NCBI RefSeq assembly: GCF_003010915.2
Contig: NZ_CP028426.1
Span: 3,038,001 to 3,102,000, forward strand
Direction of reading: 5' to 3'
DNA from: Gulosibacter molinativorax
GTDB lineage: Bacteria > Actinomycetota > Actinomycetes > Actinomycetales > Microbacteriaceae
DNA: 64,000 bases
Below the pieces are notes generated by a model, which was given only the letters and a program-made list of their open reading frames with translations, did no database searches and was not told where the DNA came from. Position numbers and translations under genes: made by a program. Positions 53,178-62,829 of the stretch are shown here, one piece after another (within the stretch, counting starts at the first letter, position 1; the number at the start of each line of letters is the position of its first letter).

Positions 53178-54467
53178 ATGACCACCACCGTCACGCCGAA
53201 GACTCCGGCGACTCCAGAATCGCCCGAGACCGCGCTCGCGCCACGAAAGTGGAAGACCCCGATCCTGCTGGGCGTGTTCGCCCTCGTTTCGCTCCTCATC
53301 TTCTCGCTGCGGCTCGACCCCTCGCTCACCACGAGGATCGACCTCAACAGCCGCACGGTGCCGATCGAGTTGCCGCCGCTCGTGCTGCCGTCGATGCTCA
53401 CGAACCTGATCCTGAGCACCCTGATGATCGCGTTCGCGGCGTACACCGCGAAGCTCGCCTACGACCGCAAGAAGATCCCGATGTGGGGCATCGCGCTCTT
53501 CGCCGCCCTCTGGGTCATCGCGCTCATCGTGTGGGTTGGTGCGGGCGCGAACGTGCCGTTCGTCTGGCTCCTCACCGGTACCCTCGCGATATCGACCCCG
53601 CTCGTGTTCGGTTCGATGGCCGGTCTCGTCTCGGAACGGGCCGGCGTCGTGAACATTGCGATCGAGGGTCAGCTGCTCGCGGGTGCGTTCGCATCCGCCC
53701 TTGTGTCTTCGATGACGGGCAGCTGGGTCGCCGGCATTCTGGCCGCCCTCGTCGCGGGTGTGCTCGTCTCGGTCGTGCTCGCGCTGTTCTCGATCACGTA
53801 CTGGGTAGAGCAAGTGGTCGTCGGTGTGGTCATCAACATGATCGTGATCGGCCTCACGAGCTATCTCTACTCGGGGCTTATGGCGTCGAACCGGGAGCTC
53901 TACAACAGCCCCGACACGTATGACGCGTGGCCGATCCCACTGCTGTCGAGCATCCCGATCATCGGCCCGGTGTTCTTCTCGCACTCGATCATCACGTACC
54001 TCATGTTCATCCTCGTGCCGCTTCTGACCTGGGCGCTGTTCAACACCCGGTGGGGCCTGCGCACCCGCTCGGTCGGCGAGCACCCGAAGGCCGCGGACAC
54101 GGTCGGCATCAACGTGAATCGCAACCGCTGGTTCAACGTGCTGCTCTCCGGCGCGATCGCGGGCGTTGGTGGCTCTTTCTATACGCTCGGATCCGTGGGC
54201 GCGTTCAACCAGGAGGTCACGAGCGGCCAGGGTTATATCGCCCTCGCGGCGCTGATCTTCGGCCGCTGGCACCCCGTCTACGCGACGCTTGCCGCGCTGC
54301 TGTTTGGGTTCGCATCCAACTTCCGTACGCTCGCGACACAGGTCGGCGCCAACGTGCCTTCTGAGTTGCTGTCGATGGTGCCGTATATCGTGACGGTGCT
54401 CGCCGTGATCGGTTTCGTGGGGCAGTCCCGCGGGCCTGCCGCGAGCGGCGTGCCATATATCAAGTAG
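53178..54467 (+). CDS. Nucleoside ABC transporter permease 2
   Basis: 429 aa. Starts one base after the stop of permease 1. About nine hydrophobic segments. Motifs LVSERAGVVNIAIEGQLLAGAF and VGEHPKAADTVGINVNRNRW mark it as the second BPD_transp_2 permease, with IALAALIFGRWHPVYATLAALLFG near the end (in parts). Together these complete a BMP-type nucleoside importer. Confidence 0.92.
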   Translation: MTTTVTPKTPATPESPETALAPRKWKTPILLGVFALVSLLIFSLRLDPSLTTRIDLNSRTVPIELPPLVLPSMLTNLILSTLMIAFAAYTAKLAYDRKKIPMWGIALFAALWVIALIVWVGAGANVPFVWLLTGTLAISTPLVFGSMAGLVSERAGVVNIAIEGQLLAGAFASALVSSMTGSWVAGILAALVAGVLVSVVLALFSITYWVEQVVVGVVINMIVIGLTSYLYSGLMASNRELYNSPDTYDAWPIPLLSSIPIIGPVFFSHSIITYLMFILVPLLTWALFNTRWGLRTRSVGEHPKAADTVGINVNRNRWFNVLLSGAIAGVGGSFYTLGSVGAFNQEVTSGQGYIALAALIFGRWHPVYATLAALLFGFASNFRTLATQVGANVPSELLSMVPYIVTVLAVIGFVGQSRGPAASGVPYIK

Positions 54468-54476
54468 GGGAGCGCA

Positions 54477-54869
54477 ATGGAAAACATTGAATGGGAGTCC
54501 CTGCGCGGGGCGGCCCGATCCGTGATGCAGCAGGCCTACGTGCCGTACTCGAACTACCCGGTCGGTGCCGCGGCGCTCACGGACGACGGCCGCATCGTGA
54601 CCGGCTGCAATGTCGAAAACGCGAGCTACGGCGTGGGCCTGTGCGCCGAATGCGGGCTCGTCTCAGAACTCGCGCGCGGCGGTGGCGGCCGACTCGTCGC
54701 GTTCACGTGCTGCGACGGGCTCGGCGAGATTCTTATGCCGTGCGGGCGCTGTCGCCAGCTGCTCAACGAGTTCAAGACCGAAGACATGCTGGTCGACACG
54801 CCGAAGGGCATCCTGCCGTTCGACGCCATCCTGCCGCAGTCCTTCGGGCCAGCCCACCTCGGCCGCTAG
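54477..54869 (+). CDS. cdd: Cytidine deaminase
   Basis: 130 aa, size of tetrameric CDAs. Zinc site: CAE in GLCAECGLVSEL (Cys replaces the His of the dimeric type) and PCGRCRQLL, giving three Cys ligands. YVPYSNYPVGAAALTDDG and NVENASYGVGLC bind the nucleoside. Starts 9 bp after the permease stop in the same operon. Converts cytidine and deoxycytidine to uridine forms for DeoA. Confidence 0.96.
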   Translation: MENIEWESLRGAARSVMQQAYVPYSNYPVGAAALTDDGRIVTGCNVENASYGVGLCAECGLVSELARGGGGRLVAFTCCDGLGEILMPCGRCRQLLNEFKTEDMLVDTPKGILPFDAILPQSFGPAHLGR

Positions 54870-54886
54870 ACCAAGCCCGTGAGGAG

Positions 54887-54968
54887 CGAAGCGTCCCGAA
54901 GCTCGTTGCGTAGCGAAGCGTATCGAAGCGTCGCCACTCGCTTCGATACGGTGCTTCGCACCTACTCA
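54887..54968. repeat. Dispersed GTAGCGAAGCGTATCGAAG repeat, copy 3
   Basis: GTAGCGAAGCGTATCGAAGCG (54907-54927) and its inverted partner CGCTTCGATACGGTGCTTCG ... CCTACTC (about 54938-54965) form a long imperfect hairpin between cdd and deoA. Same family as 1622-1697. It may act as a transcript-processing or stabilising hairpin inside the operon. Confidence 0.7.
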
Positions 54969-54997
54969 CCGACCGTTACTGAACCAAGGAGCCTAAC

Positions 54998-56293
54998 TTG
55001 AACGAACCGTTTGCGGCCGTTGACCTCATCCGCACCAAGCGAGACCGCGGGACGCTGAGCACCGCCGAGATCGACTGGCTGATCGATCGGTACACCACGG
55101 GGTTCGTTGGCGATGAACAGATGGCCGCGATGACGATGGCGATCTTCCTCAACGGGATGGGCCGCCAGGAGATTCTGGACCTTACGAACGCGATGATCGC
55201 CTCGGGCGAGCGGCTCGACTTCTCGGAGCTCGGCCGCCCCACCGCGGACAAGCACTCCACCGGCGGCGTCGGCGACAAGATCACGCTCCCGCTGATGCCG
55301 CTCGTCGCATCCTTCGGTGTGGCAGTTCCGCAGCTGTCGGGCCGCGGCCTCGGCCACACCGGCGGCACGCTCGACAAGCTCGAGTCGATTCCGGGCTGGC
55401 GAGCGGAGCTCTCGAACGAGGAAATGTACGCGCAATTGCGCGAGCTCGGTGGCGTGATCTGCGCCGCGGGCGCGGAGCTCGCGCCGGCGGACAAAAAGCT
55501 GTATGCGCTACGCGATATCACGGCGACGGTCGAGGCGATCCCGCTCATCGCATCCTCGATCATGTCGAAGAAAATTGCGGAGGGAACCGGCGCACTCGTG
55601 CTCGACGTGAAATTCGGCTCCGGCGCGTTCATGAAGGACATCGATCGTGCCCGCGAGCTCGCGCGCACGATGGTCGAGCTCGGCACGGATGCGGGGCTCA
55701 ACGTCTCAGCGCTGCTTACCAACATGAATGTGCCGCTCGGGCGCACGATCGGAAACGCGAACGAGGTGCGCGAATCGGTCGAGGTCCTCGCCGGTGGTGG
55801 GCCCGCCGATGTCGTGGAGCTCACGTGCGAACTCGCGCGCGAGATGCTCGCGCTCGCGGGCAAGCCCGACGTCGATGTCGAGGAGCACCTCCGCGGCGGG
55901 CAGGCAATGGATGTGTGGCGCCGGACGGTCGCGGCCCAGGGCGGTGACCCGGATGCGCCGCTGCCGACTCCCTCGGAGTCTCTCGAGGTGCGCGCCGATC
56001 GGGACGGCGTGCTCGTGCAGCAGGATGCGTACCAGTTCGGTGTGGCTGCGTGGCGGCTCGGCGCGGGCCGGGCGCGCAAGGAAGACCCGGTCGTGCACTC
56101 GGCTGGCATCGACCTGTCTGTGAAGCCGGGCGACGCGGTGAAGTCGGGCGACCTCCTCTGGACGTTGCACGCCGAGGATGCGGACCGCTTCTCCGCGGCA
56201 CTCGCGGACCTGGAGGGCGCCTGGGAGATTGCAGAATCTGGGGCATCCAACACCGTTGCCCCGTTGATTGCGGAGCGAATCGCTACACAATAG
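54998..56293 (+). CDS. deoA: Thymidine / pyrimidine-nucleoside phosphorylase
   Basis: 431 aa. Cleaves thymidine or uridine with phosphate. TTG start with AAGGAG 8 bases upstream. The phosphate-binding motif KHSTGGVGDKITLPLMP is complete. Substrate site: RGLGHTGGTLDKLESIPG. KKIAEGTGALVLDVKFGSGAFM (read in parts) follows, and the C-terminal domain ends in a rotating-lid fold (VVHSAGIDL...). Full length. Confidence 0.95.
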   Translation: MNEPFAAVDLIRTKRDRGTLSTAEIDWLIDRYTTGFVGDEQMAAMTMAIFLNGMGRQEILDLTNAMIASGERLDFSELGRPTADKHSTGGVGDKITLPLMPLVASFGVAVPQLSGRGLGHTGGTLDKLESIPGWRAELSNEEMYAQLRELGGVICAAGAELAPADKKLYALRDITATVEAIPLIASSIMSKKIAEGTGALVLDVKFGSGAFMKDIDRARELARTMVELGTDAGLNVSALLTNMNVPLGRTIGNANEVRESVEVLAGGGPADVVELTCELAREMLALAGKPDVDVEEHLRGGQAMDVWRRTVAAQGGDPDAPLPTPSESLEVRADRDGVLVQQDAYQFGVAAWRLGAGRARKEDPVVHSAGIDLSVKPGDAVKSGDLLWTLHAEDADRFSAALADLEGAWEIAESGASNTVAPLIAERIATQ

Positions 56294-56411
56294 AGTCCGG
56301 CCGCGCGCTGAATCATAAAGTTCAGAGCGGGATAGTTTTCCTGTCGCCTGCACGCGCTACGCTGACAACGTTATCCGACCGTAATTCAACGAGGAAGTGA
56401 AACCGCACGCC

Positions 56412-57551
56412 ATGAACGAGGAAGACTTCATCCTGCCCGATGGGGTGGATGCACGTGCCCTCCCGAAGGTGTTGCTGCACGATCACCTCGACGGCGGCCT
56501 CCGGCCGAGCACGATCGTCGAGCTCGCGGCGGACGTCGATTTCGAATTGCCCGAGACCGATCCCGAGCTGCTCGCGAAGTGGTTTCGCGAGTCGGCCGAC
56601 TCCGGCTCGTTGACGAGCTACCTCTCGACCTTCAGTGTGACCGTTGGCGTGATGCAGACGGTACAGGCGCTGCGACGCATCGCGCGCGAGGCCGTCGTGG
56701 ACCTCGCCGCGGACGGCGTCGTGTATGCCGAGCTCCGGTGGGCGCCCGAGCAACACCTGAGCCGTGGGCTCACGCTCGACGAGGCCGTGGATGCGGTGGA
56801 ACAGGGCATCGCGCAGGGCATCGACGACATTGAGTCGCGTGGCGGGTGGATTCGGGTGCAGCAGTTGCTGTGCGCGATGCGCCAGGGCCACAGGTCAGAC
56901 GAGATCGCCGAGCTGACCGTGACGCGCTACGACTCGCACCTCGTGCCAGGCGGAGTGTGCGGGTTCGACCTCGCGGGCCCCGAAGCCGGATTCCCACCTT
57001 CCGCGCACGCCGAGGCCTTCGACTACTGCGCCGAGGAATTCGTTCCGGTGACCGTGCACGCTGGCGAAGCGGCCGGACTGGATTCGATCGAATCCGCGCT
57101 GCTCGATGCCGGCGCGCTGCGACTCGGCCACGGCATCCGTATCGCCGACGACATCGAGCTGCACGACGAGGACGATGAAGGCACGTTCGCCCAGCTCGGT
57201 GAGCTCGCCGAGTGGGTGAAGAACCGTCGCGTCGCACTCGAGATCGCCCCGACCTCGAACCTGCAGACGGGCGCCGCGCCGAGCCTGGCCGCGCATCCGT
57301 TCAACCTGCTTTACGAGCTAGGCTTCACGGTTACCGTCAATACCGATAACCGGCTCATGAGCTCAACGACCGCATCCCTCGAACTTGCGCGACTCGCGAA
57401 CGAATTCGACTACGACCTCGACGATCTGGAACAGTTTCAGTTTGCGGCGTGCGAGGCGGCGTTCCTGCCGGTCGAGGATCGGGAGCGGCTGGCCGACCGG
57501 ATTGCCGATGGATTTGACGCGGTGAGACAACCAGATGAAGCGAGACGATGA
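56412..57551 (+). CDS. add: Adenosine deaminase
   Basis: About 379 aa from ATG 56412; a GTG at 56397 would add five residues. GAGGAA at 56389-56394 is too near the GTG and a little far from the ATG. Zinc and catalytic motifs: LLHDHLDGGLRPST, VTVHAGEAAGLDSIE (His and Glu), RLGHGIRI, and VTVNTDNRLMSS (Asp; usual form is N-T-D-D-P). Converts adenosine to inosine, which PunA can split. Overlaps the next gene by four bases. Confidence 0.93.
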   Translation: MNEEDFILPDGVDARALPKVLLHDHLDGGLRPSTIVELAADVDFELPETDPELLAKWFRESADSGSLTSYLSTFSVTVGVMQTVQALRRIAREAVVDLAADGVVYAELRWAPEQHLSRGLTLDEAVDAVEQGIAQGIDDIESRGGWIRVQQLLCAMRQGHRSDEIAELTVTRYDSHLVPGGVCGFDLAGPEAGFPPSAHAEAFDYCAEEFVPVTVHAGEAAGLDSIESALLDAGALRLGHGIRIADDIELHDEDDEGTFAQLGELAEWVKNRRVALEIAPTSNLQTGAAPSLAAHPFNLLYELGFTVTVNTDNRLMSSTTASLELARLANEFDYDLDDLEQFQFAACEAAFLPVEDRERLADRIADGFDAVRQPDEARR

Positions 57552-58039
57552 ACACGGTGGAACACAAGCTGCACTTTGACGAGTCGATGGTGCGTCGCGG
57601 TGCGAAGGCTGCCAACTGGCGATCGGCTGTTGAGATCGCGGGCGAGCTGCTCGTCCGCGCCCGTTGCGTTCGTCCCGGCTACACGAAGAAGCTCATCGAC
57701 GTGATTGACAAGTTCGGGCCGTACATCGTGATCGCCCCGGGCCTCGCGCTCGTGCACGCGCAGCCGAGCGCCGACTCGCTGCAGCGGGGGCTCGTCGCGG
57801 TGACGTTCCCCGACGGCGTCAACTTCGGCCACGCCCACTATGATCCGGTTGGCCTCGTCGTCGCAATCAGCACGATGAACCCGGCGCAGCACCTCGGCGT
57901 CGTCGCGGGCATCGCGAACGGGCTTGACGGCGACGCGACGCTCGTCTCGAAGGCGGTTCGCTCGGGCTCGGACGCGGAACTCGTCGAGCTGATTAAGAGC
58001 CATCTTCCCGACCTCAACTTCGACCTCGAGGCGGACTAG
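57548..58039 (+). CDS. PTS EIIA domain protein (fructose/ascorbate type)
   Basis: 163 aa, a stand-alone EIIA. The phospho-His is His70 in APGLALVHAQPS, where the family has P-H; FGHAHYDPVGLVVAISTMNP follows, with a second conserved His. No EIIB or EIIC gene lies near. It is translationally coupled to add at the end of the nucleoside operon, so it may regulate rather than transport, tying salvage to the PTS state set by enzyme I (ptsI at 36756). Confidence 0.88.
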   Translation: MNTVEHKLHFDESMVRRGAKAANWRSAVEIAGELLVRARCVRPGYTKKLIDVIDKFGPYIVIAPGLALVHAQPSADSLQRGLVAVTFPDGVNFGHAHYDPVGLVVAISTMNPAQHLGVVAGIANGLDGDATLVSKAVRSGSDAELVELIKSHLPDLNFDLEAD

Positions 58040-58070
58040 GGTCGGAGCCCACCGGCGCCGCTCCCGCTGG

Positions 58071-58192
58071 GTGAGTAGCCCGTAGGGCGTATCGAAGCCG
58101 GCCCTTTCGATACAGCGGGCTTCGCGCGCTTACTCAAGGACCTTGCCCGCTGGGCGAGTAGCCGCGAAGCGGCGTATCGAAGCCGGCAGACC
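58071..58192. repeat. Dispersed GAGTAG...GTATCGAA repeats, copies 4 and 5
   Basis: Unit 4: GAGTAGCCCGTAGGGCGTAT then CGAAGCC, with inverted partner TTTCGATACAGCGGGCTTCG ... TTACTCA. Unit 5: GAGTAGCCGCGAAGCGGCGT then ATCGAAGCCGG. They fill the gap between the EIIA gene and the convergent mutase gene and may work as the terminator for both. Confidence 0.75.
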
Positions 58193-58196
58193 CGCT

Positions 58197-59924
58197 TTAT
58201 TGCGTGAGCATCGCGCGCATGGCCGAAGCCGCCGCATCCGCTCGGCTCGCCGCCGATGCCTTGCGCTCCGCAACGGTGCCCGAGATCGAGTTCGCGTCGA
58301 TATACACCTTGATCTTCGGCTCGGTGCCGGAGGGGCGGATCATGATGCGGGTGTCGTCCGCGAGCTCGAGGCGGATGATATTCGCGGGTTGCGGGTCGGT
58401 CTCGAGATCGTGCGCCGTCGCCACGGCGACGTCGCCCACCTGCTCCGGAAACTTCGCGCGCAGGCCCGCCATGACCTTCGGCAGCACATCCACCGACTCG
58501 TAGCGCAGCGCGACCTGACGGGACTCGTAGGCCCCGAACTCCTCGGTGAACGCATTGTCGAGATCATCCAACGTGCGTCCCTTGGCGGCCTCGAGCATCG
58601 CGAGCTCGAGGATGGCAAGCGCGGCCGAGACGCCGTCCTTGTCGCGCACCGTGTCGGTATTCACGAGGTAGCCGAGGGCTTCCTCGTAGCCGTAGATGAT
58701 CCCGGGCGCGCGGGAGATCCACTTGAAGCCGGTCTGCGTCTCGGCGTACCCGAGCCCGTAGCGCTCCGCGATCTTCGAGAGTGCGGGGGATGAGACGAGC
58801 GAGGTCGCGAGCGTGCCGTCGAGCTGGCCAGAGGCGGCCGCGGCCTTCGCTGCTCGCCAGCCGAGCATCCTCCCGATTTCGTTGCCGCCGAACAGCCGCC
58901 AGCCCTCGGCGACGCGCACCGCGACCGCGAGCCGGTCGGCGTCGGGGTCATGGGCCAAGATGAGCGACGCTCCGGTGGCATCGCCAGTCGCGTACGCGAG
59001 GTCGAGGGCGCCGGGCTCTTCCGGGTTCGGGAAATCTACGGTCGGGAAGGTGCCGTCCGGGTCGGCCTGCTCCTTGACGATTTCAGGCAGGGGGACGCCC
59101 GCCTTCTCGAGGACGGCGCGGAAGGTGTCACGGCCGACGCCGTGCAGCGGCGTGTACGCCACCTTGAGCGGCACGACCGGCGCCTGAAAGACCTTCGCGG
59201 TCTCGGTGATGTACGCAGCCACGAGCGACTCGGGTGCGGTCTCGTAGTCCTGCGAGCGCGGCAGATCGGGCACCTTCATGGTGTTCGCGACATTCGCAAT
59301 CGCCGTAGCGATCTCCTTGTCGGCGGGCGGAACGATCTGCGAGCCCTGATCCTCGTCGCCGAGGTAGACCTTGTAGCCGTTGTCCCACTTCGGGTTGTGC
59401 GAGGCCGTCACCATGATGCCGGCGGAGGTGCCGAGCCAGCGCACCGCGAATGCGAGCACCGGGGTCGGGAGCGGGCGCGGCAGGAGCGTGGCCTTCACTC
59501 CAGCGGCCATCATGAGCTCCGCAGTGTCGCGAGCGTAGACGTCCGAGTTGATGCGCGCGTCGTAACCGATCACGACGCTGGGGGAGCCGCCTCGAGACAC
59601 GAGGTAGTCCGCGAGGCCGCGAGCCGCTTGCGCGACCGTGACCCGGTTCATCCGGTTCGAGCCCGCGGCCTGCCGACCGCGGAGCCCGGCCGTCCCGAAG
59701 GAAAGCCGCGTGCCGAAGCGGTCGCGCAGCTCGCGCCAGGCCCGCGCCCCGGGCGAGTCATCCGCATCCTGCAGCGTGACGCCAGGCTTGTTGATGTCAC
59801 CTGCCTGGGCGAGGAGCGACTCCAGCTCGGCCCGGGTTTCGGGATCCGGATCTTGCGCGAGCCAGCTCTCGGCCGCGTGGCGGAAAGCGACCTGCGATTC
59901 GCGGTTTAGCGGCAGCGCGTTCAT
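58197..59924 (-). CDS. Phospho-sugar mutase (phosphoglucomutase/phosphomannomutase/phosphopentomutase-like)
   Basis: 575 aa alpha-D-phosphohexomutase family. Catalytic phospho-serine in GIMVTASHNPKWDNG; metal loop in LAHDPDADRLAVAV; sugar loop GGNEIGRMLG; phosphate loop RPSGTEPKIKVY at the C-terminus. ATG overlaps the punA stop, so the two are coupled. In this setting the likely job is conversion of ribose-1-phosphate to ribose-5-phosphate, although hexose phosphates are equally possible. Confidence 0.92.
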   Translation of the reverse strand: MNALPLNRESQVAFRHAAESWLAQDPDPETRAELESLLAQAGDINKPGVTLQDADDSPGARAWRELRDRFGTRLSFGTAGLRGRQAAGSNRMNRVTVAQAARGLADYLVSRGGSPSVVIGYDARINSDVYARDTAELMMAAGVKATLLPRPLPTPVLAFAVRWLGTSAGIMVTASHNPKWDNGYKVYLGDEDQGSQIVPPADKEIATAIANVANTMKVPDLPRSQDYETAPESLVAAYITETAKVFQAPVVPLKVAYTPLHGVGRDTFRAVLEKAGVPLPEIVKEQADPDGTFPTVDFPNPEEPGALDLAYATGDATGASLILAHDPDADRLAVAVRVAEGWRLFGGNEIGRMLGWRAAKAAAASGQLDGTLATSLVSSPALSKIAERYGLGYAETQTGFKWISRAPGIIYGYEEALGYLVNTDTVRDKDGVSAALAILELAMLEAAKGRTLDDLDNAFTEEFGAYESRQVALRYESVDVLPKVMAGLRAKFPEQVGDVAVATAHDLETDPQPANIIRLELADDTRIMIRPSGTEPKIKVYIDANSISGTVAERKASAASRADAAASAMRAMLTQ

Positions 59925-60766
59925 GCGATCTCCTTGACGATGCGGGCGAGGAGGTCCGCGAGCCGCGTCTCTGCGGCGCGGCCGGCCTCGATGACCTCTT
60001 CGTGGTTCAGGGGAGTGGCGGAGATCCCTGCGGCCGGGTTGGTGATGAGCGAGAGGCCGAGAATCTCCATGCCGGCTTCGCGTGCTGCGATCGCCTCGAG
60101 TGCCGTGGACATCCCGACGATGTCACCGCCGATAATCCCCGCCATCTTGACCTCGGCAGGGGTCTCGTAGTGCGGCCCGCGGAACTGCACGTAGACGCCC
60201 TCGTCGAGCGGCTCGAGTTCCTGGACCGCGGTGCGCAGCCGCTGCGAGTAGAGGTCGGTGAGGTCGACAAACGTCGCGCCCTCGAGCGGGGATGCGGCGG
60301 TCAGGTTGATGTGGTCGCGGATGAGCACCGGGGTGCCCGGCTGCCAGTCCGGGTTGAGCCCGCCGGCGCCGTTCGTGAGCACCATGATCTTCGCGCCGGT
60401 CGCGGCCGCTGTGCGCACCGAGTGGACGACGCGGCGGACGCCATGGCCCTCATAGAAGTGAGTGCGCGCGCCGATGATGAGCGCGTGGCCGCCCGAAGCA
60501 AGACGAATCGACTTGATCATCCCGGTGTGGCCAGCCAGCGCGGGCTTCGAGAATCCGGGCACCTCGTGGGCCGGGAACTCGGTGACGAGCTCGCCGATCG
60601 ATTCCGCAGCCTGGCCCCATCCTGAGCCGAGCGTGAGCGCGATGTCGTGCCTCGCGACGCCGGTCTTCTCGGCAATAACCTTCGCTGCCTCTTGAGCGAT
60701 GGCACGCGGGTCCGCGCCGGGCGCGTCGAGCGGATGCACGGTATCAGTCAGATGCGTTTGTGACAT
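59921..60766 (-). CDS. punA: Purine nucleoside phosphorylase
   Basis: 281 aa, trimeric PNP type. Phosphate site LTLGSGWGQAAESI; ARTHFYEGHGVRRVVH; base site GAGGLNPDWQPGTPVLI; RGPHYETPAEVKMA; GMSTALEAIAAREAGMEILG; and the base-binding Asn in SLITNPAAGIS. Splits inosine, guanosine and deoxy forms. Together with add, deoA and the mutase it completes nucleoside breakdown. Confidence 0.96.
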   Translation of the reverse strand: MSQTHLTDTVHPLDAPGADPRAIAQEAAKVIAEKTGVARHDIALTLGSGWGQAAESIGELVTEFPAHEVPGFSKPALAGHTGMIKSIRLASGGHALIIGARTHFYEGHGVRRVVHSVRTAAATGAKIMVLTNGAGGLNPDWQPGTPVLIRDHINLTAASPLEGATFVDLTDLYSQRLRTAVQELEPLDEGVYVQFRGPHYETPAEVKMAGIIGGDIVGMSTALEAIAAREAGMEILGLSLITNPAAGISATPLNHEEVIEAGRAAETRLADLLARIVKEIA

Positions 60767-60902
60767 GGTGACAGCGTAGGTGAGCCTGCCTCACAACGCG
60801 GTTATTCACGCGCGATCGCCAATCTTTGAAAGCCAAGTGTTGTGCGGCGGATGCACAGGCCAGGGCGGCGAGAAGAAACCTCCGCGTGGCAAGATTGTTG
60901 CC

Positions 60903-62336
60903 ATGGCTGCACAGAATACGGATAAGCACCGCATCGTTGTGATCGGTGGCGGACCAGGCGGATATGAATCCGCGATCGCAGGCGCCCAGCTCGGCGCCGA
61001 TGTCACCCTCATCGAACGCACCGGAGTCGGGGGTTCCGCGGTGCTGACCGACGTCGTCCCTTCCAAGGCGCTCATCGCATCCGCCGAGGCGGCCGTGTCG
61101 ATTCAGGATGCGGACGAGCTCGGCATCCAGTTCTTCGTGCGGGATGACCGCGAAACCCCGCGTCGCCCCGAGGTGGCCGTAAACCTCGGCAAGCTCAACC
61201 AGCGGTTGCTGCGTCTCGCGCAGAACCAGTCCGACGACATCCGCCGGCAGCTCAAGGACTCGGGCGTTCGAATTATCGAGGGCCATGGCCGGATCTCTGC
61301 CGATGGGGAGGTCTCGGTGACCGCCGGCACCGCAGGCGAAGAATTCGATCGCGTCGAATACGACTCGCTGGTGATTTCGGTGGGCGCGAGCCCCCGCGAA
61401 CTCGACACCGCGAAGCCCGACGGGGAGCGCATCCTCACCTGGAAGCAGCTCTATGACCTCGAGACTCTGCCCGAGCACCTCATCGTGGTCGGTTCGGGTG
61501 TGACCGGTGCCGAGTTCGCTTCGGCGTACAACGCGTTGGGGGCGGAGGTGACGCTGATTTCTTCGCGTGATCGCGTGCTGCCGGGCGAGGACACCGACGC
61601 CGCGGACGTGATCGAGGAGGTGTTCACGCGCAACGGCATGAACGTGCTCTCGAAGACGCGCGCCGAGTCGGTCGTGCGCGATGGGGATGGTGTGGTCGCC
61701 ACACTCTCGGACGGCACCGAGGTGCGCGGCACGCACTGCCTCATGGCGGTCGGCTCGATTCCCAACACGGCCGACATCGGCCTCGAGAAGATCGGCGTGA
61801 AGACGACCGATTCCGGGCACATCATGGTGAATCGCGTGGCACGCACGTCGCTGCCGAACGTCTATGCCGCGGGGGACTGCAGCGACTTCCTGCCGCTGGC
61901 GTCGGTCGCCTCGACGCAGGGTCGCACCGCCGTATTCCACGCGCTTGGCGATATGGTGCAGCCGATCAGCCGCCGGAACGTGGCCTCGAACGTCTTCACG
62001 TACCCTGAGATCGCAACCGTGGGTTGGCAGGAGAAGGATGTGCGCGAGCAGATCCGCAGCGGCCGCGTGCACAAGCTCGACCTCGCGGGCAACCCCCGCG
62101 CGAAGATGCAGGGCTTCCGGGACGGTTTCGTGAAGCTCATTGCGGGCAACAACCTTGGGACGATCATCGGCGGCGTGATTGTGGCGCCGCGCGCATCCGA
62201 GCTGGTGCTCGCGCTGTCGATCGCGATTGAGCAGCGGTTGACCGTGGACGAGATTGCCGAGTCGTGGGCGGTATACCCGTCGCTTTCGGGCTCCATCGTG
62301 GACGCGGCCCGCGCCATGCACCGCCGCATCGAGTAG
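60903..62336 (+). CDS. lpdA: NAD(P)H-quinone dehydrogenase, LpdA/Rv3303c type
   Basis: 477 aa flavoprotein of the disulphide-reductase fold. ATG 60903 starts just ahead of RIVVIGGGPGGYESAIAGAQ. The redox CxxxxC is absent; the place reads GVGGSAVLTDVVPSKAL, as in M. tuberculosis LpdA, which reduces quinones. NAD domain: LIVVGSGVTGAEFASAYNAL; second FAD motif: NVYAAGDCSDFLPLAS. The end lacks the His-Glu pair of true lipoamide dehydrogenases. Divergent from punA with a 136-bp gap. Confidence 0.92.
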   Translation: MAAQNTDKHRIVVIGGGPGGYESAIAGAQLGADVTLIERTGVGGSAVLTDVVPSKALIASAEAAVSIQDADELGIQFFVRDDRETPRRPEVAVNLGKLNQRLLRLAQNQSDDIRRQLKDSGVRIIEGHGRISADGEVSVTAGTAGEEFDRVEYDSLVISVGASPRELDTAKPDGERILTWKQLYDLETLPEHLIVVGSGVTGAEFASAYNALGAEVTLISSRDRVLPGEDTDAADVIEEVFTRNGMNVLSKTRAESVVRDGDGVVATLSDGTEVRGTHCLMAVGSIPNTADIGLEKIGVKTTDSGHIMVNRVARTSLPNVYAAGDCSDFLPLASVASTQGRTAVFHALGDMVQPISRRNVASNVFTYPEIATVGWQEKDVREQIRSGRVHKLDLAGNPRAKMQGFRDGFVKLIAGNNLGTIIGGVIVAPRASELVLALSIAIEQRLTVDEIAESWAVYPSLSGSIVDAARAMHRRIE

Positions 62337-62442
62337 CTGCGGCGCGGCCGGCGGGGTGCGCGGCTTGCGGGGTGGGTACGCGTTGCGGGCGGCCACCATT
62401 GCGGCTATTCGTCGCGGTTGGCCGCCGCACCTCGCGTCAATC

Positions 62443-62710
62443 ATTGCCGTTAGCGCTTGCCCTTGCTGGCACTTGGGCGGGGGTGAGCGTTACTGGCAAT
62501 GGTGGCGTGGGAGAGCGGTGCTGTTTTGCGTGGCTAGTTCTGCGCCCATTGCCGCTAGCGCTTGCCCTTGCTGGCACTTGGGCGGGGGTGAGCGTTACCG
62601 GCAATGGCGGCGTGGGAGAGCGGTGCTGTTTTGTGCGGCTAGTTCTGCGCCCATTGCCGCTAGCGCTTGCCCTTGCTGGCACTTGGGCGGGGGTGAGCGT
62701 TACTGGCAAT
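62443..62710. repeat. Array of three 58-bp palindromic elements, period 105 bp
   Basis: Elements at 62443-62500, 62548-62605 and 62653-62710, each exactly 58 bp and starting exactly 105 bp apart; spacers (GGTGGCGTGGGAGAGCGGTG ...) are conserved as well. Ends: ATTGCCGYTAGCGCTTGCCC and GAGCGTTACYGGCAAT, near-perfect inverted repeats of about 15 bp. Same element family as 27556-27951, with a different centre (TTGCTGGCACTTGGGCGGGG). It lies between lpdA and the second AbiEi/DUF559-like gene; 62337-62829 has no gene. Confidence 0.9.
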
Positions 62711-62829
62711 GGGGACCTGCGTGAGCGGCAATGTCGCGCGCTAGCCGCAATGCTGGCGTGGCCGACGACCGGCAGCCGGTGACCGACGACCGTCGAAAGC
62801 GAACGCCGCACATCAAGATATGTCGGCGA

